Assembly: GCA_007644065.1 (NCBI GenBank) | Contig: VJWN01000035.1 | Location: 182,533 to 246,532, forward strand | From: Margaritispora aquatica | Taxonomy: Eukaryota; Ascomycota; Leotiomycetes; Helotiales; Discinellaceae | Reading direction: 5' to 3' | Length of the DNA stretch: 64,000 nt | Shown: positions 23,381 through 35,739 of the stretch, piece by piece | Layout: each line of letters starts with the position of its first letter | How positions within the stretch are numbered: position 1 is the stretch's first letter | Notes under the pieces: generated by a model | The model's database searches: none | The model's input: the letters and a program-made list of their open reading frames with translations, nothing else | Told to the model about the DNA's origin: nothing | Made by a program: the position numbers and the translations under genes

Positions 23381-25149
23381 TCAGAGGGCTGCAGGGTTGT
23401 ACACAGAGCCCTCGACATATTCTCCCTCAGTATTTCCCTCATCGTCTTGATCTGGCTTCCAGGTGATAGGCCAGTCACTACCCCTGGTCCTCAGTGGAGG
23501 AGGAACTGGCAGATCAGGTAATTCCTGGTCCTCACACAACCAATCGTGCCCCAGCATCACCTTACAATCGAAACGGTCGCCGGGTTTCATGGACAGCATA
23601 GAATGGATGAGAAACTGAGCGCTATATGGGTTCTTGACCCGCAGATTATCGTACCACTCCAAAAGCCCATTTCGGGTGTTGTACTTGGAAGCCGCTTTAT
23701 CGTATTCTCCACTCGGGCCGTCAAAGGGATAAAGCCCACCAGTGATCAGGAAGTAGATGGTGCAACCTAAAGACCACATGTCGGCACGTCGACCGTTTAT
23801 CTTTTTGATGCGGCCCGATTGGAGGTCAAATACTTCAGGTGCGTTGATCGCATAAGTTCCAAAGCTGTTCCGTAGTCAGTACAACAACCCAACAAAACGA
23901 AACAATCCAATACAGAGAGGAGATGGAAACGTACTACTCAGAAACGCATCCTTTCGTGTCTAACTCTACCACTCCTCCAAGGTCAGCGATCTGGATGCGT
24001 GGCAAAGCCGCTCCTTCCTGCAGCGAAACCAGCATATTTCCTGGCTTGAAATCGCAATGAGCAAATCCCTTCCAGTGCTACTATATGTTAGATTTTGACT
24101 GCCAATATCAAGACGTCTTGGGAGGAAGCACTTACAATATAATCCAGTCCCTCAAGCATTTGCTTGGTTATGCTGACCGCCATACTAGGATGATACCCAC
24201 TATCGTTATGGGCATTATAGACGAAATTCTCCAAGTCGCCACAATTAGCGAGATTGAGAACCAAGATCTTAGTCGGGATGCCCTCGCTCGTGGCATCGAA
24301 GCTTCGGTGCAATTCAACGACATTCTTGTGTGCGAATTTCTCCATGGCTATGAACTCACGAATCGAAGCATTGAACCTCTGGTTCGGTCGTGTGATGGCT
24401 ACTTTGGCGGCATATTGCGTGTTGGTCAAGCGTGATCGGACGGCAAGCACGACACCGTAGGTGCCGACTCCAATTCGATCCTCGACGGTATACTCGAATT
24501 TGAATCCCTCACAGCACTTGACTTGCTCCATGGCTTTCATAATTGGTGACAAAAGCCTGGCTGGCTTTTCGGTCTGCTTTTCGATGTTGCCGTCGCCATT
24601 GATGTCATTGTTGTTTTTGCTGCTGATGACCATGGGGTTGTTGTAGGTGGCGCCAGCTATGCTATCGTCGGGAACATTGGCATTGTTGACTTCGGCGTCA
24701 ACTCTGCCATAGCCAGGAACATTAATTTCATTGGCCTTGGCGTCAGCTCCGTCAGTTACGGCGGTGGTGGTGGTATCGGGGAACTCAAAATCACATCTGG
24801 CTTGACCAAGGCTGTCCAAGGTGCGCATCGACGCAATATAGCTCGATTGGTTGCAAATCCTGCCGTTTGGAAGGTTGTTGGTGATGGGGCGGTAGTTATC
24901 TACATAACTCAATCTTCTACCTGCTTGTTGGGGTGGAGAATGCGGATGGTAATTCATGGAACTTAATGCTTCATCTACTGCTAGAAGAAGAGAGCTTCTC
25001 GAGCTGCCAGACATGGCACGGGGTCTGACAGCTCGTGGATGAACAAATGGTGCTGCCAGGCCTGACAGTCTCCGCTTCTTTCCACCGCCAGCACAGCCTG
25101 TAGCAGAGGCAGAAGCTGAGGCACTTACAGCACGGAATGGCCGAGTCAT
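23381..25149 (-). CDS. Ser/Thr protein kinase with HCD and DLG active-site variants
   Basis: Three exons: 25149-24136, 24077-23935 and 23864-23381, giving 547 codons (546 residues). A ~210-residue low-complexity N-terminus precedes the kinase domain: glycine loop GVGTYGVV (about 227-234), AAKVA with the ATP-binding Lys near 249, HCDFKPGN catalytic loop (Asp 347), IADLG in place of DFG, NAPEVF at the activation segment, DMWSLGC, and a C-terminal tail rich in Asp/Glu and Pro. The catalytic Asp and the Lys and Asn of the loop are kept; HRD is HCD and DFG is DLG, so activity is likely but regulation may differ. Two donor choices for exon 2 (GTAGTA at 23937 or GTACGT at 23934) keep frame; the second gives SEYFGTYAINAPE and fits consensus better. 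Family and substrate are unknown. Confidence 0.8.
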
Positions 25150-26401
25150 TGTATTAACTGCTGATTACTTCTTTCTTGCCTGTGGACTTGTTAGTACGAT
25201 GGAAGGGTACAAGCCTTGACTGTGGATGACTTACAATCAAATAGAAGAATGCTGGCTTGAGACAGAATCTCTGTTAATGATATGAAGGCTGTATGAAATT
25301 TGGCAATGGAGTAAGTGTTATTGATGGATATTGCGTCGAAGGAATAGTTCTTTCGAGCCACGAAGGGATGCATGAGAACTCGCTGGTGACCACAATTCTT
25401 TTTGAAGATGGGAGAGTGAATGGAAACTCGAAGGTACTTCGTATGGTTGTCCCATACTCTAACTCATTTGGATTTGAACTGGAAGGTCTTGAGCTAGAAA
25501 CAATTGTGGGATAGTCGGTTTTGTTAGTTAGTTCCCTTCGCTTCAGTAATTGGGACGACTTCACACGAGTACCTGAACATGGTGTGCATTTTCCCCCTCA
25601 TATTTATAGCTTGCCAAATGAATGATATCATATTCTAGAGATATTTTACATATAAACCATGTCATAAAGTAAATCTATATCATCAAATAATGCTATGGTT
25701 GCCGTGTTTTGAATTTTCAGGTTCCAGATGTCCACATAAAGCATAGAGCAATACCCGAGGTAAACTCGGCTCTTGCTAGGGATCAATGGGTTAGTAGATG
25801 AGTATAAGGTCATGAAGCACATGACCTGAATGTGGTGCTGTGCTGGATTGGGGTTTAGTATCTTCTAGACGTGTGTCCTGTCGAAATGCCAAGCACTCAA
25901 TAGGTACAGCTTGTTCAAGCGAGGAGATACATTCAAACATCACGTGTCGTTTTCTTCGTATGTGTGAGAGTGGTATAAATATCTTTGCTTGACTGCTATC
26001 ATCATCTATTATAGTGCTTGAAATTAATGAATGACAATCCAAAAGAATGAATGAACTTTATACCTACCTAGCTTAAGCGAGGTTCATTTGTATCACATGA
26101 CATGTCATGTCCACATGAGAACCTGCATGAGTACCTAACCCTTATCCTTGATGCTAGCAATGTACTAAATGAAAGCAACTATAAATTAACTCATATCTAC
26201 GAGCGTGGATTCGAAATGTACTATCCGTCTTGGGTCTGAATCCAATATCCCGTACTAATGTAGCTTGAGAGGCCTGGTTCCACATTTCAATCTGAGAAGT
26301 TATGAGGTCACTTGCAAAGTTCACACTGCAGACAAATCATGTTTTAGTTCTAAAGGCGGGGCAGACTTTTGAGGATAGCAAACCTTAGTAAGCATTAATT
26401 T
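25150..26401. other. Divergent intergenic region between two kinase genes
   Basis: About 1.25 kb upstream of the first kinase. The reading frame 25274-25564 is low-complexity and overlaps its probable 5' leader. No other feature was seen. Confidence 0.5.
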
Positions 26402-26833
26402 TTGAAGACATGCAACAAATTCTTTTTCTGTGGTTTGGTAGCGATGCATAGGTATTTGAGCAACAACAGAGCTATCTCAACACAACATTACGTTAGACTT
26501 AACTCCTATGATGAGAACGGTTCTCTTCATCCCTCGTATTTAAATCGGTGTTCTGATCTACATCGGAGAGAGTGTTGGCCGGGATTTGGGAGATTGTTTA
26601 TCAATGGCACAGGCGAGGGATTGGCCTTGTATCTACGCGAGCAACACAATATATTTCAAGATGGAATTAAAGTCCAAATCCTAATGTACATCAGGATTTT
26701 GCATTTCTGGGCGTTAGTAAGGCTAGCACGAGATGACACTTATTCTATGTCGGGATTTGAGTCACTGGTTCACGATCTAGTCTGGCTCGAGCACAATCTT
26801 CGCGTGTGCGTTGACCAGACAATTCATTCTTAA
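26402..26833 (+). CDS. Possible small hypothetical protein (130-143 residues)
   Basis: An open frame whose first ATG is near 26444 (MHRYLSNNRAIS) and which ends at 26833, 108 bp before the start of the downstream kinase. It is Leu/Arg/His rich (LMYIRILHFWALVRLARDD) with no motif I recognise. It could be a real short gene or a chance frame in the kinase promoter; codon use does not settle it by eye. Confidence 0.25.
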   Translation: MKTCNKFFFCGLVAMHRYLSNNRAISTQHYVRLNSYDENGSLHPSYLNRCSDLHRRECWPGFGRLFINGTGEGLALYLREQHNIFQDGIKVQILMYIRILHFWALVRLARDDTYSMSGFESLVHDLVWLEHNLRVCVDQTIHS

Positions 26834-26941
26834 CTAGCGACTTCCTCTCGAATATCCAGACACACATTCCACTTGACCTTAGATTTCTACAGTCAACCAG
26901 CACAATCTATTCTGTGTTAAAGACCACTCCAAGCTTCAAAA

Positions 26942-28954
26942 ATGGCACCTCAACCCAATGCTTCTAAACAGAAACCATCTTCAGCACCCCAGTATCTCGC
27001 GGCAACCACCAAAGAAGCGAAGGGTCGACAAAAACTCAAAGAATGCAAGATTTTTCAAGCACAGTACTCTCTCCAAGAGATGCTAGGCAGTGGCACTTTT
27101 GGCGTGGTCTTCAAGTGCTTCGAGCGATACGGGTCGAAGAGGATTTGCGCCGTCAAAGTCGGTCTGAGACACCTGGAGCACACGTTGAGAGAGGATAACG
27201 TGCTGAATTCTTCCCATCATGCGAATCTACTACCTTTGATGAAAAGCATCCTGCACCAAGATCCAATTCTTAATGCCATCCTGGTCGTGCCTTTTGCGCC
27301 ACTAGGTGATTTGCATAGATATGTGTGCCCCGAGCTGTACGCTTTAGGGGATGCACACCATATTTTCGTGCAGATTTCACAGGGTCTACACTATCTAGTA
27401 AGCACTTAATGCATGCGGTCTTTGAGCACATCCAGTGAATATTGCGCTGACGAACTGTAGCATTCTCAGGACATGATACATGGAGACATAAAGCCAGGTA
27501 ACATCTTGATATTCCCGAATCCAGATGAATCTACCCGCAGAGTAATTGTAAGAATCTGCGATTTTGGTGCCACTGTTAAGGTAGACAGGGATGGTTACAC
27601 CAGCCAATACGAGTAAGAGAATTCCCAAACCATGTCACATCCTCTTTTGCAAATGTCAAGTCAAAACCGATGCTGAAAATAGTCAGGAACTGTACTCAGT
27701 ATTTCGCTGCCCCGGAAGTCTACGGCTACCACCTACAGAAGAACAGGAAGCCGATTCTGGGAAAGCCAGCGGATATGGTATGTGTTCCTTGTTTTTCGTA
27801 AAATATGCCTAACTTGAGGGCACACTTAGTGGTCTCTTGGTGCCGTTCTCTATTTTCTTTTGTCCGGTGGATCGACGGCCTTCATGAGTTGTGACAGCAA
27901 CCGGAAAGTTTTGACTAAACAGTTTGAACACAACCTCAGTGAGTGGTTTCTTGTCCACACATGTATATAGAATGCCCATAAATACTAGCACACTTGTGGC
28001 TCTGCTAACAACGCGAAATCATCCATAGGAAATGGATGGTATTGTTGGCCTGACCGGCTTAGACACACATGGCCATGTAACGCCGCAAAAGAGCTAGTAA
28101 ACCTTCTATTCGAAATAGACATCAACAAGCGAGCAACAATCGCAGAAGTCCTGTATCATAACTGGGTTCTGAGCATATTTTCAGATCGAAAGATATATCT
28201 ATCACAAGCAAGAAATCCAACGACGATGCCTGAAAGATGGAAAGTAGGAGATCCTGTCATACATCCTGAGCCTGTTCGTGCTGGGCCAGTCCATGACTCT
28301 CTTCATACTCTTCAAGAAAGAAGAAAACCCCCAGCACCCACAAATAATCCTATTATCTCCCCAGAGCCTGTTCGTGAGTCTTTTTATGCTCCTCGCGAGA
28401 GAAGAAATGCCTTGGTTCCGGGACATGAAGCTCAGGATGCTTCACGATCGTGGAGAATAAAAGACGCGCCAAGAGCCAATATACCTGAGTTCTGGGATTC
28501 ACAGGCAGTTCGGACTGATATTTCGAATATGGGTGATTTGCCTACACTATCGTTAGCACATGCGGAAGTGAACAATGTAATTGACCACTTGAGCGCGCGT
28601 CCAGCCTCAATAAGTGGTCAGCCTGGTTTCAACAAAGAGAAATACCGTTTCCCTGTCGGTCAAGTCGCAATGACATTGAAAAGGTACAATCCCGAAACAC
28701 GCCTTATCGAACTCAATACTAGTACCGAAGGAGCCGCACCATCTGCTGCCGCCACGCGTTCTTATCAGCCTGAAGTGACAGGAGTACATAATCTCGGACC
28801 AAGAGCAGGAACGACTTCTCGATTCGCAGAAGTAGACAGGGAGGTATTGGCTTGGAGGGAGAAAGTGATAGCTAGGGAAGCCGCAAGAGGAACTGTCCCC
28901 ATAGAAAAAGAAGGGAAACATCGTCGGCGCAAGCGGAAACACGCGGAAAGCTGA
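26942..28954 (+). CDS. Ser/Thr protein kinase with long C-terminal tail
   Basis: Five exons: 26942-27397, 27461-27612, 27687-27777, 27830-27938 and 28029-28954, totalling 578 codons (577 residues). The intron pattern is supported by continuous kinase motifs across all junctions: glycine loop GSGTFGVVF (49-57), CAVKVG with the ATP-site Lys at 72, HGDIKPGN catalytic loop, CDFG, YFAAPEV, DMWSLGAVLYFLLSGG, and the subdomain XI Arg in INKRATIAEVL. All catalytic residues are present, so an active enzyme is expected. After the kinase domain comes a ~215-residue tail of unknown function with two similar EPVR...ERR stretches (from about 28271 and 28365) and a basic Lys/Arg-rich end (KHRRRKRKHAES), a likely nuclear-localisation type signal. 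It lies divergent to the other kinase gene. Confidence 0.8.
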
Positions 28955-29175
28955 GGATTTGTTTATCTATCATTTTTGTATTCTTTTGAGATTTCGAGCC
29001 TGGAATTGGGCTCTATCCCAGTACCAACCAGCACTTGCAGCTGCATCTCGTGTGGGTTTGCCAAAGCGTTAATAGTTAGAATAATTCAATCAGCGATATG
29101 CATCTTTACCTGACATTCATGTGTCCTCTATGCCGTTCTATACTCTCTTTTGGGCATCTATGTTCAAACTTTTGC

Positions 29176-30558
29176 TCAACTCCAAGAAATGCTAGAAAAT
29201 GTCAGCCAATGTCAAGACAGGTGATAACCAATACTCACTAAAGCATAATCCCAGCGCCAGTAGCCATAGCCAAGAATTGTTGAGCAGTCTTCCATAACTC
29301 CAATTTTCTATCCTTACCCGTCTCCAATAGCTCAGGAATGACCGCCACTGTTCCAACATACAGGAAGGTTCCGGCGGTAAAAGGTAGAAGCATGTCCCCC
29401 CATGAGAGACTTGTGCCCCAGATCCCATCAAATCTTCCACCAGCATCCTCACCTCCACTTCCACCATACTCCTGAACGACAATTCCGATACACGTACCAA
29501 GCAGAGCTCCAAGTGCAGTGATGAACTGTGCACCCATTGCCTTACGCTTGGAGAAACCGGATTGAATGAGCAGAGCAAAATCTCCGACCTCGTGAGGGAT
29601 TTCGTGGAAGAAGACAGCGACGGTTGTGGTAGCTCCAATAGTTGGGCTTGCGTAGAAGGAGGACGACATTGCAAGACCATCGGTGATATTGTGCGTGAAA
29701 TCGGCTCTGACTTCTGTTAGTACGGGTTTAATTCATGCTAGAGATTGACACGCACATCAGATTGAGATAGCCAGCGAGTTTGACCGAGGCATTGATCTCC
29801 TTCTCCTCTTTCACAGCGGCCACTTCTTTCGAGTCGCTGCCTTTCTTCCCCTTCCTCGATTTGACGCTGTTTCCAGGTGATTCTGCCAATGCACTAGTGC
29901 TGCCAACAGGCTTTACGACCTCGACGGCGTGCGAGTGGTCGTGTCCACCCTCCCCACCAGTTGCAATCCTGAGTCCCTTGTCCATGGCAACAAAAGTCAC
30001 AAATCCAACCATAATAGCCACACCCAGTAGCAGATTCCTGTTTGGCTCCACAAGGACAAATCGCACATGTTCCGGGCTGTCCTCCCCAAGGAAGATCTCA
30101 GGCAGCAGATGGAACAGCGTGTCACCCAGCAATCCTCCCACTGCAAACGCAACCATTACTGACAGAGAAGACGGATCGATGTTTGGCGGACATAGTGCGA
30201 GCAGAAAGTTGGGAGGGCCGGAGATGTAGAGGGTTGCTAGAAGCGCATTCACCGCTGGGGAGCCAGGGAAAAGGACAGCGAAGATGCGGGAGGTGAGAGT
30301 CGAGGTTTGAGGTGAGTTGGCTACTTTATGAGCATTGAGGTCTCGTACCAGAGAACATTCCTGTCATGAATCGTATCAGTATGGTCACTTCCTACTCTGC
30401 CAGCAAAAGTGGAGTGCTGAGGGGCATCTTACTTGGAGCTTCTCCTCAATAGCAGGAATACTCAGGGAAGCTATGGATGAAGCGACCTTCTCTGCGTACA
30501 CATATGTGGCGAATACACACAGTAGCAAAGCTGCGCGTTTGAATTGGAGACGCGGCAT
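29176..30558 (-). CDS. ZIP-family zinc transporter, Yke4/ZIP7 type
   Basis: Exons 30558-30433, 30360-29756, 29706-29239 and probably 29191-29176, giving 404 residues. The N-terminus is a signal-peptide-like segment (MPRLQFKRAALLLCVFATYVYA). Hydrophobic segments surround a cytosolic loop with GGHDHSH and Lys/Ser-rich sequence. The ZIP signature HNITDGLAM and FFHEIPHEVGDFALL (metal-binding His/Asp/Glu) spans the third exon, intact. Yke4/SLC39A7 proteins move zinc across the ER or Golgi membrane into the cytosol. The end is ambiguous: without the last 47-bp intron the frame stops at TAG (29238) after GIML; with it (GTGAGT donor, GCTGAC branch) the protein ends MLYISWS. I favour the spliced form. 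Confidence 0.85.
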
Positions 30559-32221
30559 TATGTGTGGTTTAAAGTTATGGGGTAAATGTCACCGTCTCGG
30601 TCTCAGATAGAGGTTCAAAGCCTTAAATTGAAGCTTTTTGGTGATGTTGATCTGCACGTCCGGGGTCGGTGCTTGGCGACAGGGGAGAGCTCAGAGCTTC
30701 AGAATCAAAGCGCACGAAAATCGAAATAAGAATGTGCACAACGAATAGATTTTCGTGCCAGTGATTATAATGGAGAAAAGATCTCATCTAAGCCGGCTAC
30801 AATTTACTGCAAAAGATGGACTTGGCCCAAGTACTCCTCTTCTCAGTAGCAGGTAGACAGTGTCCTCAGTAGCAGGTAGATAGTGCTATTGCCTGTATAA
30901 AGGACATCGTTTTATTCACCGATCCGCTTAGAGGCAGTCTTGTGTCTTTCTTGAGGCCAATCTAAGGAATTCCTTGATCTTGCAATAATTATAGTGGCGC
31001 TCTCAGCAGGATATCGCCAACGAATCTCGCTTTATTTCTCGCTTAAGCTTGCACGGTTTATATGCCACCTTCAATGGTCTCCTTTTCACGTGTATCTTGT
31101 GAGCAGTCGCATGCTCCTCCTCTCGGCTTGTTGTCTTTGTCGGCTTGGTATGGCATCCTCCTATTTTGGTGCACCCATTGCAAATTTCTTCCACACCCAT
31201 TCGATATGTTTCGTGCTTCTCATATTCCACTCGCCAACAACTCCACACTCTGATCCATCGATAACAAATGTGCCAGTGCATCACTTTTTCCAAAGTTACT
31301 GGGTACTGCATACATATTCGTATTGCTCTTTTCTCGTTGTTTTGTTTACCATGCCGTCGCTTCTACCTTTATTATAAATCCAATATCGCGTCTAAAATTT
31401 GGCACATGTCCTCACATGATGGGCCTAGCACCTTCTCTAACCTGGTCAAACATGCAAAGAACTCTCATTGTTAGGATTTCTATGAATTTTCATTGGATTT
31501 TCCTCATTGAGTTGCAGGCAACGTAGAACAAAGCATGCGTTTTTCGGCACTGTGTTCAAGTACTACTCTTTACATCATAAGCCTAATACTGGACCTTCAA
31601 TCCAGGCTTTGATATATTTGAAATTGCCGTACTTGTATTGGAAATGAGAAGTCAAACGCAACTGGGTGAGCTCAAAGTTCTGGAAGGTAGGATGTCATTG
31701 GGTCCCTCAGGCATCTGGCATTGAGCATCTGATGTCAACAATGCGTCTACGCCTCAAAGCTTTTCCTTTTCTTTTTGTTTTACATAAAATCTGCCTCTCC
31801 TTCAGTCATCATTCTCAGCCTCTCAGCTCCTCAGCTGCAGCTGCAGCTGCAGTGCATCATGAAGTGCTTAGGGCTTAGCGAATCATCTTTCCTGCATACA
31901 AAGCTAACCCGAAAGTAGACACTTGCAGCTCTGCCTTCCTATTTGCCCCGCCTTGTTCGGCCCCACTATTTCTGTTCGTATCTGCCTAAACCTTTGTGTC
32001 ATTCTTGCCTAAGCCTTAGATCAAGGAGTACTTTTGTGTCTTCACCTCATTCTTAAGCTCTTAGACTTCCATATCAAACAATTATAATCAATCCATCGAG
32101 TTTCCTCAACTCACCTATCAACCTTCATCTGTTGCAGCATCTAATAATTCTTCGTGCAATCAATGTGACCTGGCTTATCCTCTTCGTATCAACCATTACA
32201 AGTCCTGCTTCTTCTTGAAGT
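30559..32221. other. Divergent intergenic region, about 1.66 kb
   Basis: Contains the promoters of the ZIP transporter and of the 7-exon gene to the right. Repeated AGCAGGTAGACAGTG/AGCAGGTAGATAGTG lies at 30847-30885, and a short GCAGCT repeat at 31833-31851. The frame 30994-31377 and its antisense overlaps show no protein family. Confidence 0.5.
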
Positions 32222-35200
32222 ATGGTAGATCGGGTTGCAGAGGATGACTTGCGAGAGTATGCACATCCTGACTGTAAGTAAATCTACTGCTCATTCTCTC
32301 CTTTTCAAGCCATTCTAACTACTGAAGCCTACTTGGCTGATGAGGAAGATTCAAAAGCGCTCAAGATCACTCCTGCAGCATGGTGTATGAATGGTAAGCT
32401 TCAATCTTGTCTATCATCCACTCGCCTCTAGAACTACTACTAAGTTGATCAAGGGTCATCTTCAGATACAGGCCATAATTCAGACAATATGTTAGAGTCT
32501 CTTATTGTTCAAAAAAATCTCAGCAATCGAGACTTCCACACAATCGAATACGCGAAGTCCCAACTTCTAGAAGGCGACACTCTCGTTTGCATCAAATTTC
32601 CAAAGAATGACACGCCCTACCACCCATCTGGATTTCCATTACTTACGAGGCATGTTGTTCACTACGACAAACTAATAGCTACTGGATCGAAAACCATCAT
32701 TGAGACCCTCAATAGTAGAGAACTCCAGTTCAAGATACAGAGACGATTTGGGCTTGTCAATAAGCTACCGGCTGGTAAGGCTCCTGATTTTCTACTATTC
32801 TCAGTCGTCGTAGCATTTTCTAAGGTGACAATTTCGGTTATTTAATTCATGTGTAAACTCATTCATTGCTCTTCTGTCGCATCATCAGAGCCCAAAATAT
32901 GAACTGACTCAAAATCTCTCAGGCATCAAGTACGTGCTAGACCTGACCCCTCCAGAAGTAAGTCAATGTTCCCTTTCTTTATTCATTCCCGTGCTCAAAA
33001 AGAAATCCCACGCTTATTCATTTGCTTTTTGGTATCTTGTATCATAAAATGCGCATAATCGGGCATTCCAGTTACACACCTTTAAGTCCCTGATGGCAAG
33101 AAGAGGTTGATGGGACAAGAATGAAACTTTATTTTTTCCCCCTCATTATCCCCTTCGTCAAAAGTGATGACGACTAATTTGCTCTCTATTAGGAAGGTGA
33201 TGAGGCAGTAGCTCTGACTGTTCTTCTTTCGTGTCCAATTGGTGTCAGAAAATGGCACATGTCAAAGCAACGCTGCGAGGTTCCAAGCTCACTTGTCGGT
33301 GGCGAAGATGAGGTTACGTACGAACGTTTGATGCAACAGAGCACAGATCGAAGAAATAATAACTACTCTGGGAAAGACGCCGAAGAGTATTGCAAAATTC
33401 GCCATCGTACTGGAATTGAGCGTCTCCTTCAGGTAATTGAGGGCAAACATCCTCGGCTAGATAGCGCCCCAAAAGTCTGGACGCTTGTCATGCTTGCTCA
33501 TTACTTTGGATGTGCGAACATTGTTGTAGGTTGTTCCCATATTTCGAACTCCTTCAGTGAGTTCGGGTGGTTTTTATCACAACTAGAATGCTCCATTTCT
33601 CGAGAATGCTGATATGCTGATACATCAAGCCAGGTGGATCCTATCTTGTCGTGGCTCACAGTCGAACCCAATAATCGTTTTATCGAGATCTTGCCAGAAG
33701 CAGCACTGAAGATTGGTATCGTGCTCGAGAACGAGTATATTACAAGAGCGGCATTTTCAGTACTCGTTTCGGAGAAGGCACTTTCGCTTGGCTCTGGGAA
33801 TTTTTATCGGGAACACACGCCATCCAAAATTGCCACCATCATGGCCGACAACAAATTGGTAACCCGACTTGGTCGCCCGCTAGATGATGTTGATGAGGAT
33901 TGGACCAAGTAAGTGACCTAGTTGATCACCTGACTGATCCAGTCTCGCAGTGAAGCTCAGTAATTCTACTCTTCGAAAAATCTGCACTTATCTGCTCAAT
34001 TGTATTGTCTATCATACTGACTTCAGAACAGTATCATTCAATATGCTGCTGAAGCATTTGCGACTCGCATTCACCAGCAAATCACAGATCTTCTTAACGA
34101 AGACGCCAAATGGATCAGAAACTTGCCCGAATATCAAAAGATCCTTGATTTTGAGCAATTTCTGAGGGATAATGCTGCAATTACTAACGATACGGCCACT
34201 CCAAACTTGCTACAGAGTGTAGAAAATCTTCATCTTGGTATCAGAGATTTTGTCAGAGGGCGGCTCTTTCGATGTATTTTGGATGGACCTACCACACAAC
34301 GAGCACGGCAGCTTCATGCCAACAGAATTAGCGAGAATCTACTTGGAGAACCTGACTGGTATTATAACGAGATATACAACAGCATGAATGACCAGGAAAA
34401 ATCTTTGACTCGTCACCTCTGGGTAAATATTCATATGTCAGACTGGTCGATGGCGTCAAAGGACAATGCTATTTTTGATACAGCCCCAATAGGTTCCTTT
34501 GAATACCAGGAAAATTTGAAAATCGGGACTACTTACAAAGTGTTATATCTCAGTCTTGAGCAGATTGAAAGTATTGCTAGAGCCGTCAATATGGACATTC
34601 ATATCGCTACTCTTTACATGGACTACAACAACGGAATTCTACCTGCTGAGGCATATGCACCATCGCCGGCTGTCTATGACTCAAACGATAATTCGGCAAT
34701 TTCCAGCACCAACCTCGAGGTCACTGATCCGGAGAGTTCTTGGAATCCATACGACAATGAGGATGTTCCAACGAGTAAACTCAGGGCGCTTTCGATCTCG
34801 AGCCCAGAAGCTAACATCACGTTACATGAAGAGCAAATGGCAAGACGTACTAGTGTTGGATCGAACATCAATATGAACTTTGAACCCATGATCCAACTTA
34901 AAGAAGCCCTCCATCCAGACGAAGAACTTGCGAGATTCATGATGAATGCACTCAGCTCAAATACTCCGTTGCCGGCCAACACTCGCCTAGCTCGAGGCAT
35001 GTTCTTCGACGACGACGAAATATCGACCACTTCAACGTTCATTAGTCTTACTCGCATCTTCGCTCAGATTTCGGAATACCTGCATAACATGAGCAGCGCG
35101 AATTTATCAAAGGGCCGCTTGAACTTTTCTAACCACTGTGATATACTACTTTCCCTTTCTGAAAAAGAGTTTGACTTTCTCCCACTCTGGGCTGGAGGTA

Positions 35201-35679
35201 TAAATGATGGTTCTGGCGGGGTATTTGCTAGTGAAATTCCACTGGCAGATCGCGGTGCTCCCATCGAACCAGGCCCATCCTACCATACGGGTTCGACGCT
35301 CAATTCTGCAATGGGAAGCGACGTAGACTTTGACGGCGAGAGCTTTTCATTCGTGGGAGGTAGTGGATTGAGTGAAGGAGGCCATACCAGTATGGGCGTT
35401 GAGAATGGCTATAGTGATCATTTGGGTCGTGGAGTCGTTGCTTCCGAGGATGATTTTGTTATGCATGAGGACGCCGCTGAAATCGACTTTGTTGTTACCT
35501 ATAAGACTTTGGAGGACCCAGCGCCTACCACATCTACTCAACGTTCATCTTTCATCAATGACGAAAACTTTTTCAATACTCCCGATGAGGACGAAGAAGA
35601 TGATGATTCCGAGGACTGGGATATAATGGACGATGATGATGATGATGATGAAGGAAATGCAACTGAGACTGAGGATTGA
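32222..35679 (+). CDS. Unrecognised 905-residue protein with acidic C-terminal tail
   Basis: Seven exons fit one continuous frame: 32222-32273, 32328-32393, 32466-32774, 32923-32957, 33193-33525, 33634-33908 and 34032-35679, totalling 906 codons. The 35-nt fourth exon gives GIKYVLDLTPPE and continues into EGDEAVALTVLLSCPIGVRKWH. I recognise no named domain. The N-terminal half has mixed alpha/beta composition (LLEGDTLVCIKFPKND, then LLTRHVVHYDKLIATGSKTI) faintly like fungal BTB-type proteins, a His/Cys/Trp-containing centre (WTLVMLAHYFGCANIV), and a low-complexity C-terminus. The extreme C-terminus is strongly acidic (EDEEDDDSEDWD, then DDDDDDDEGNATETED). Such tails occur in nuclear chaperone-like proteins, but that role is only a guess. 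A 15-bp minisatellite lies 60 bp after the stop. Confidence 0.65.
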
Positions 35680-35739
35680 AGCTTGACTTCGACAGCTATA
35701 TTCGCACAATATCGCAGTAGTTCTAACGATGATGGAAGG

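Noticed and set aside
24088..24460. Plus-strand frames inside the first kinase gene
   Set aside because: Antisense shadows of the kinase exons.
29192..29680. 162-codon minus-strand frame
   Set aside because: Overlaps the third ZIP exon in another frame; the ZIP signature frame is clearly the real one.
30994..31377. 127-codon hydrophobic frame
   Set aside because: Lies in a pyrimidine-rich intergenic stretch that gives Leu/Ser/Phe-rich translations; starts at GTG.
34674..35057. 127-codon antisense frame
   Set aside because: Lies fully opposite the last exon of the 7-exon gene; no independent features.
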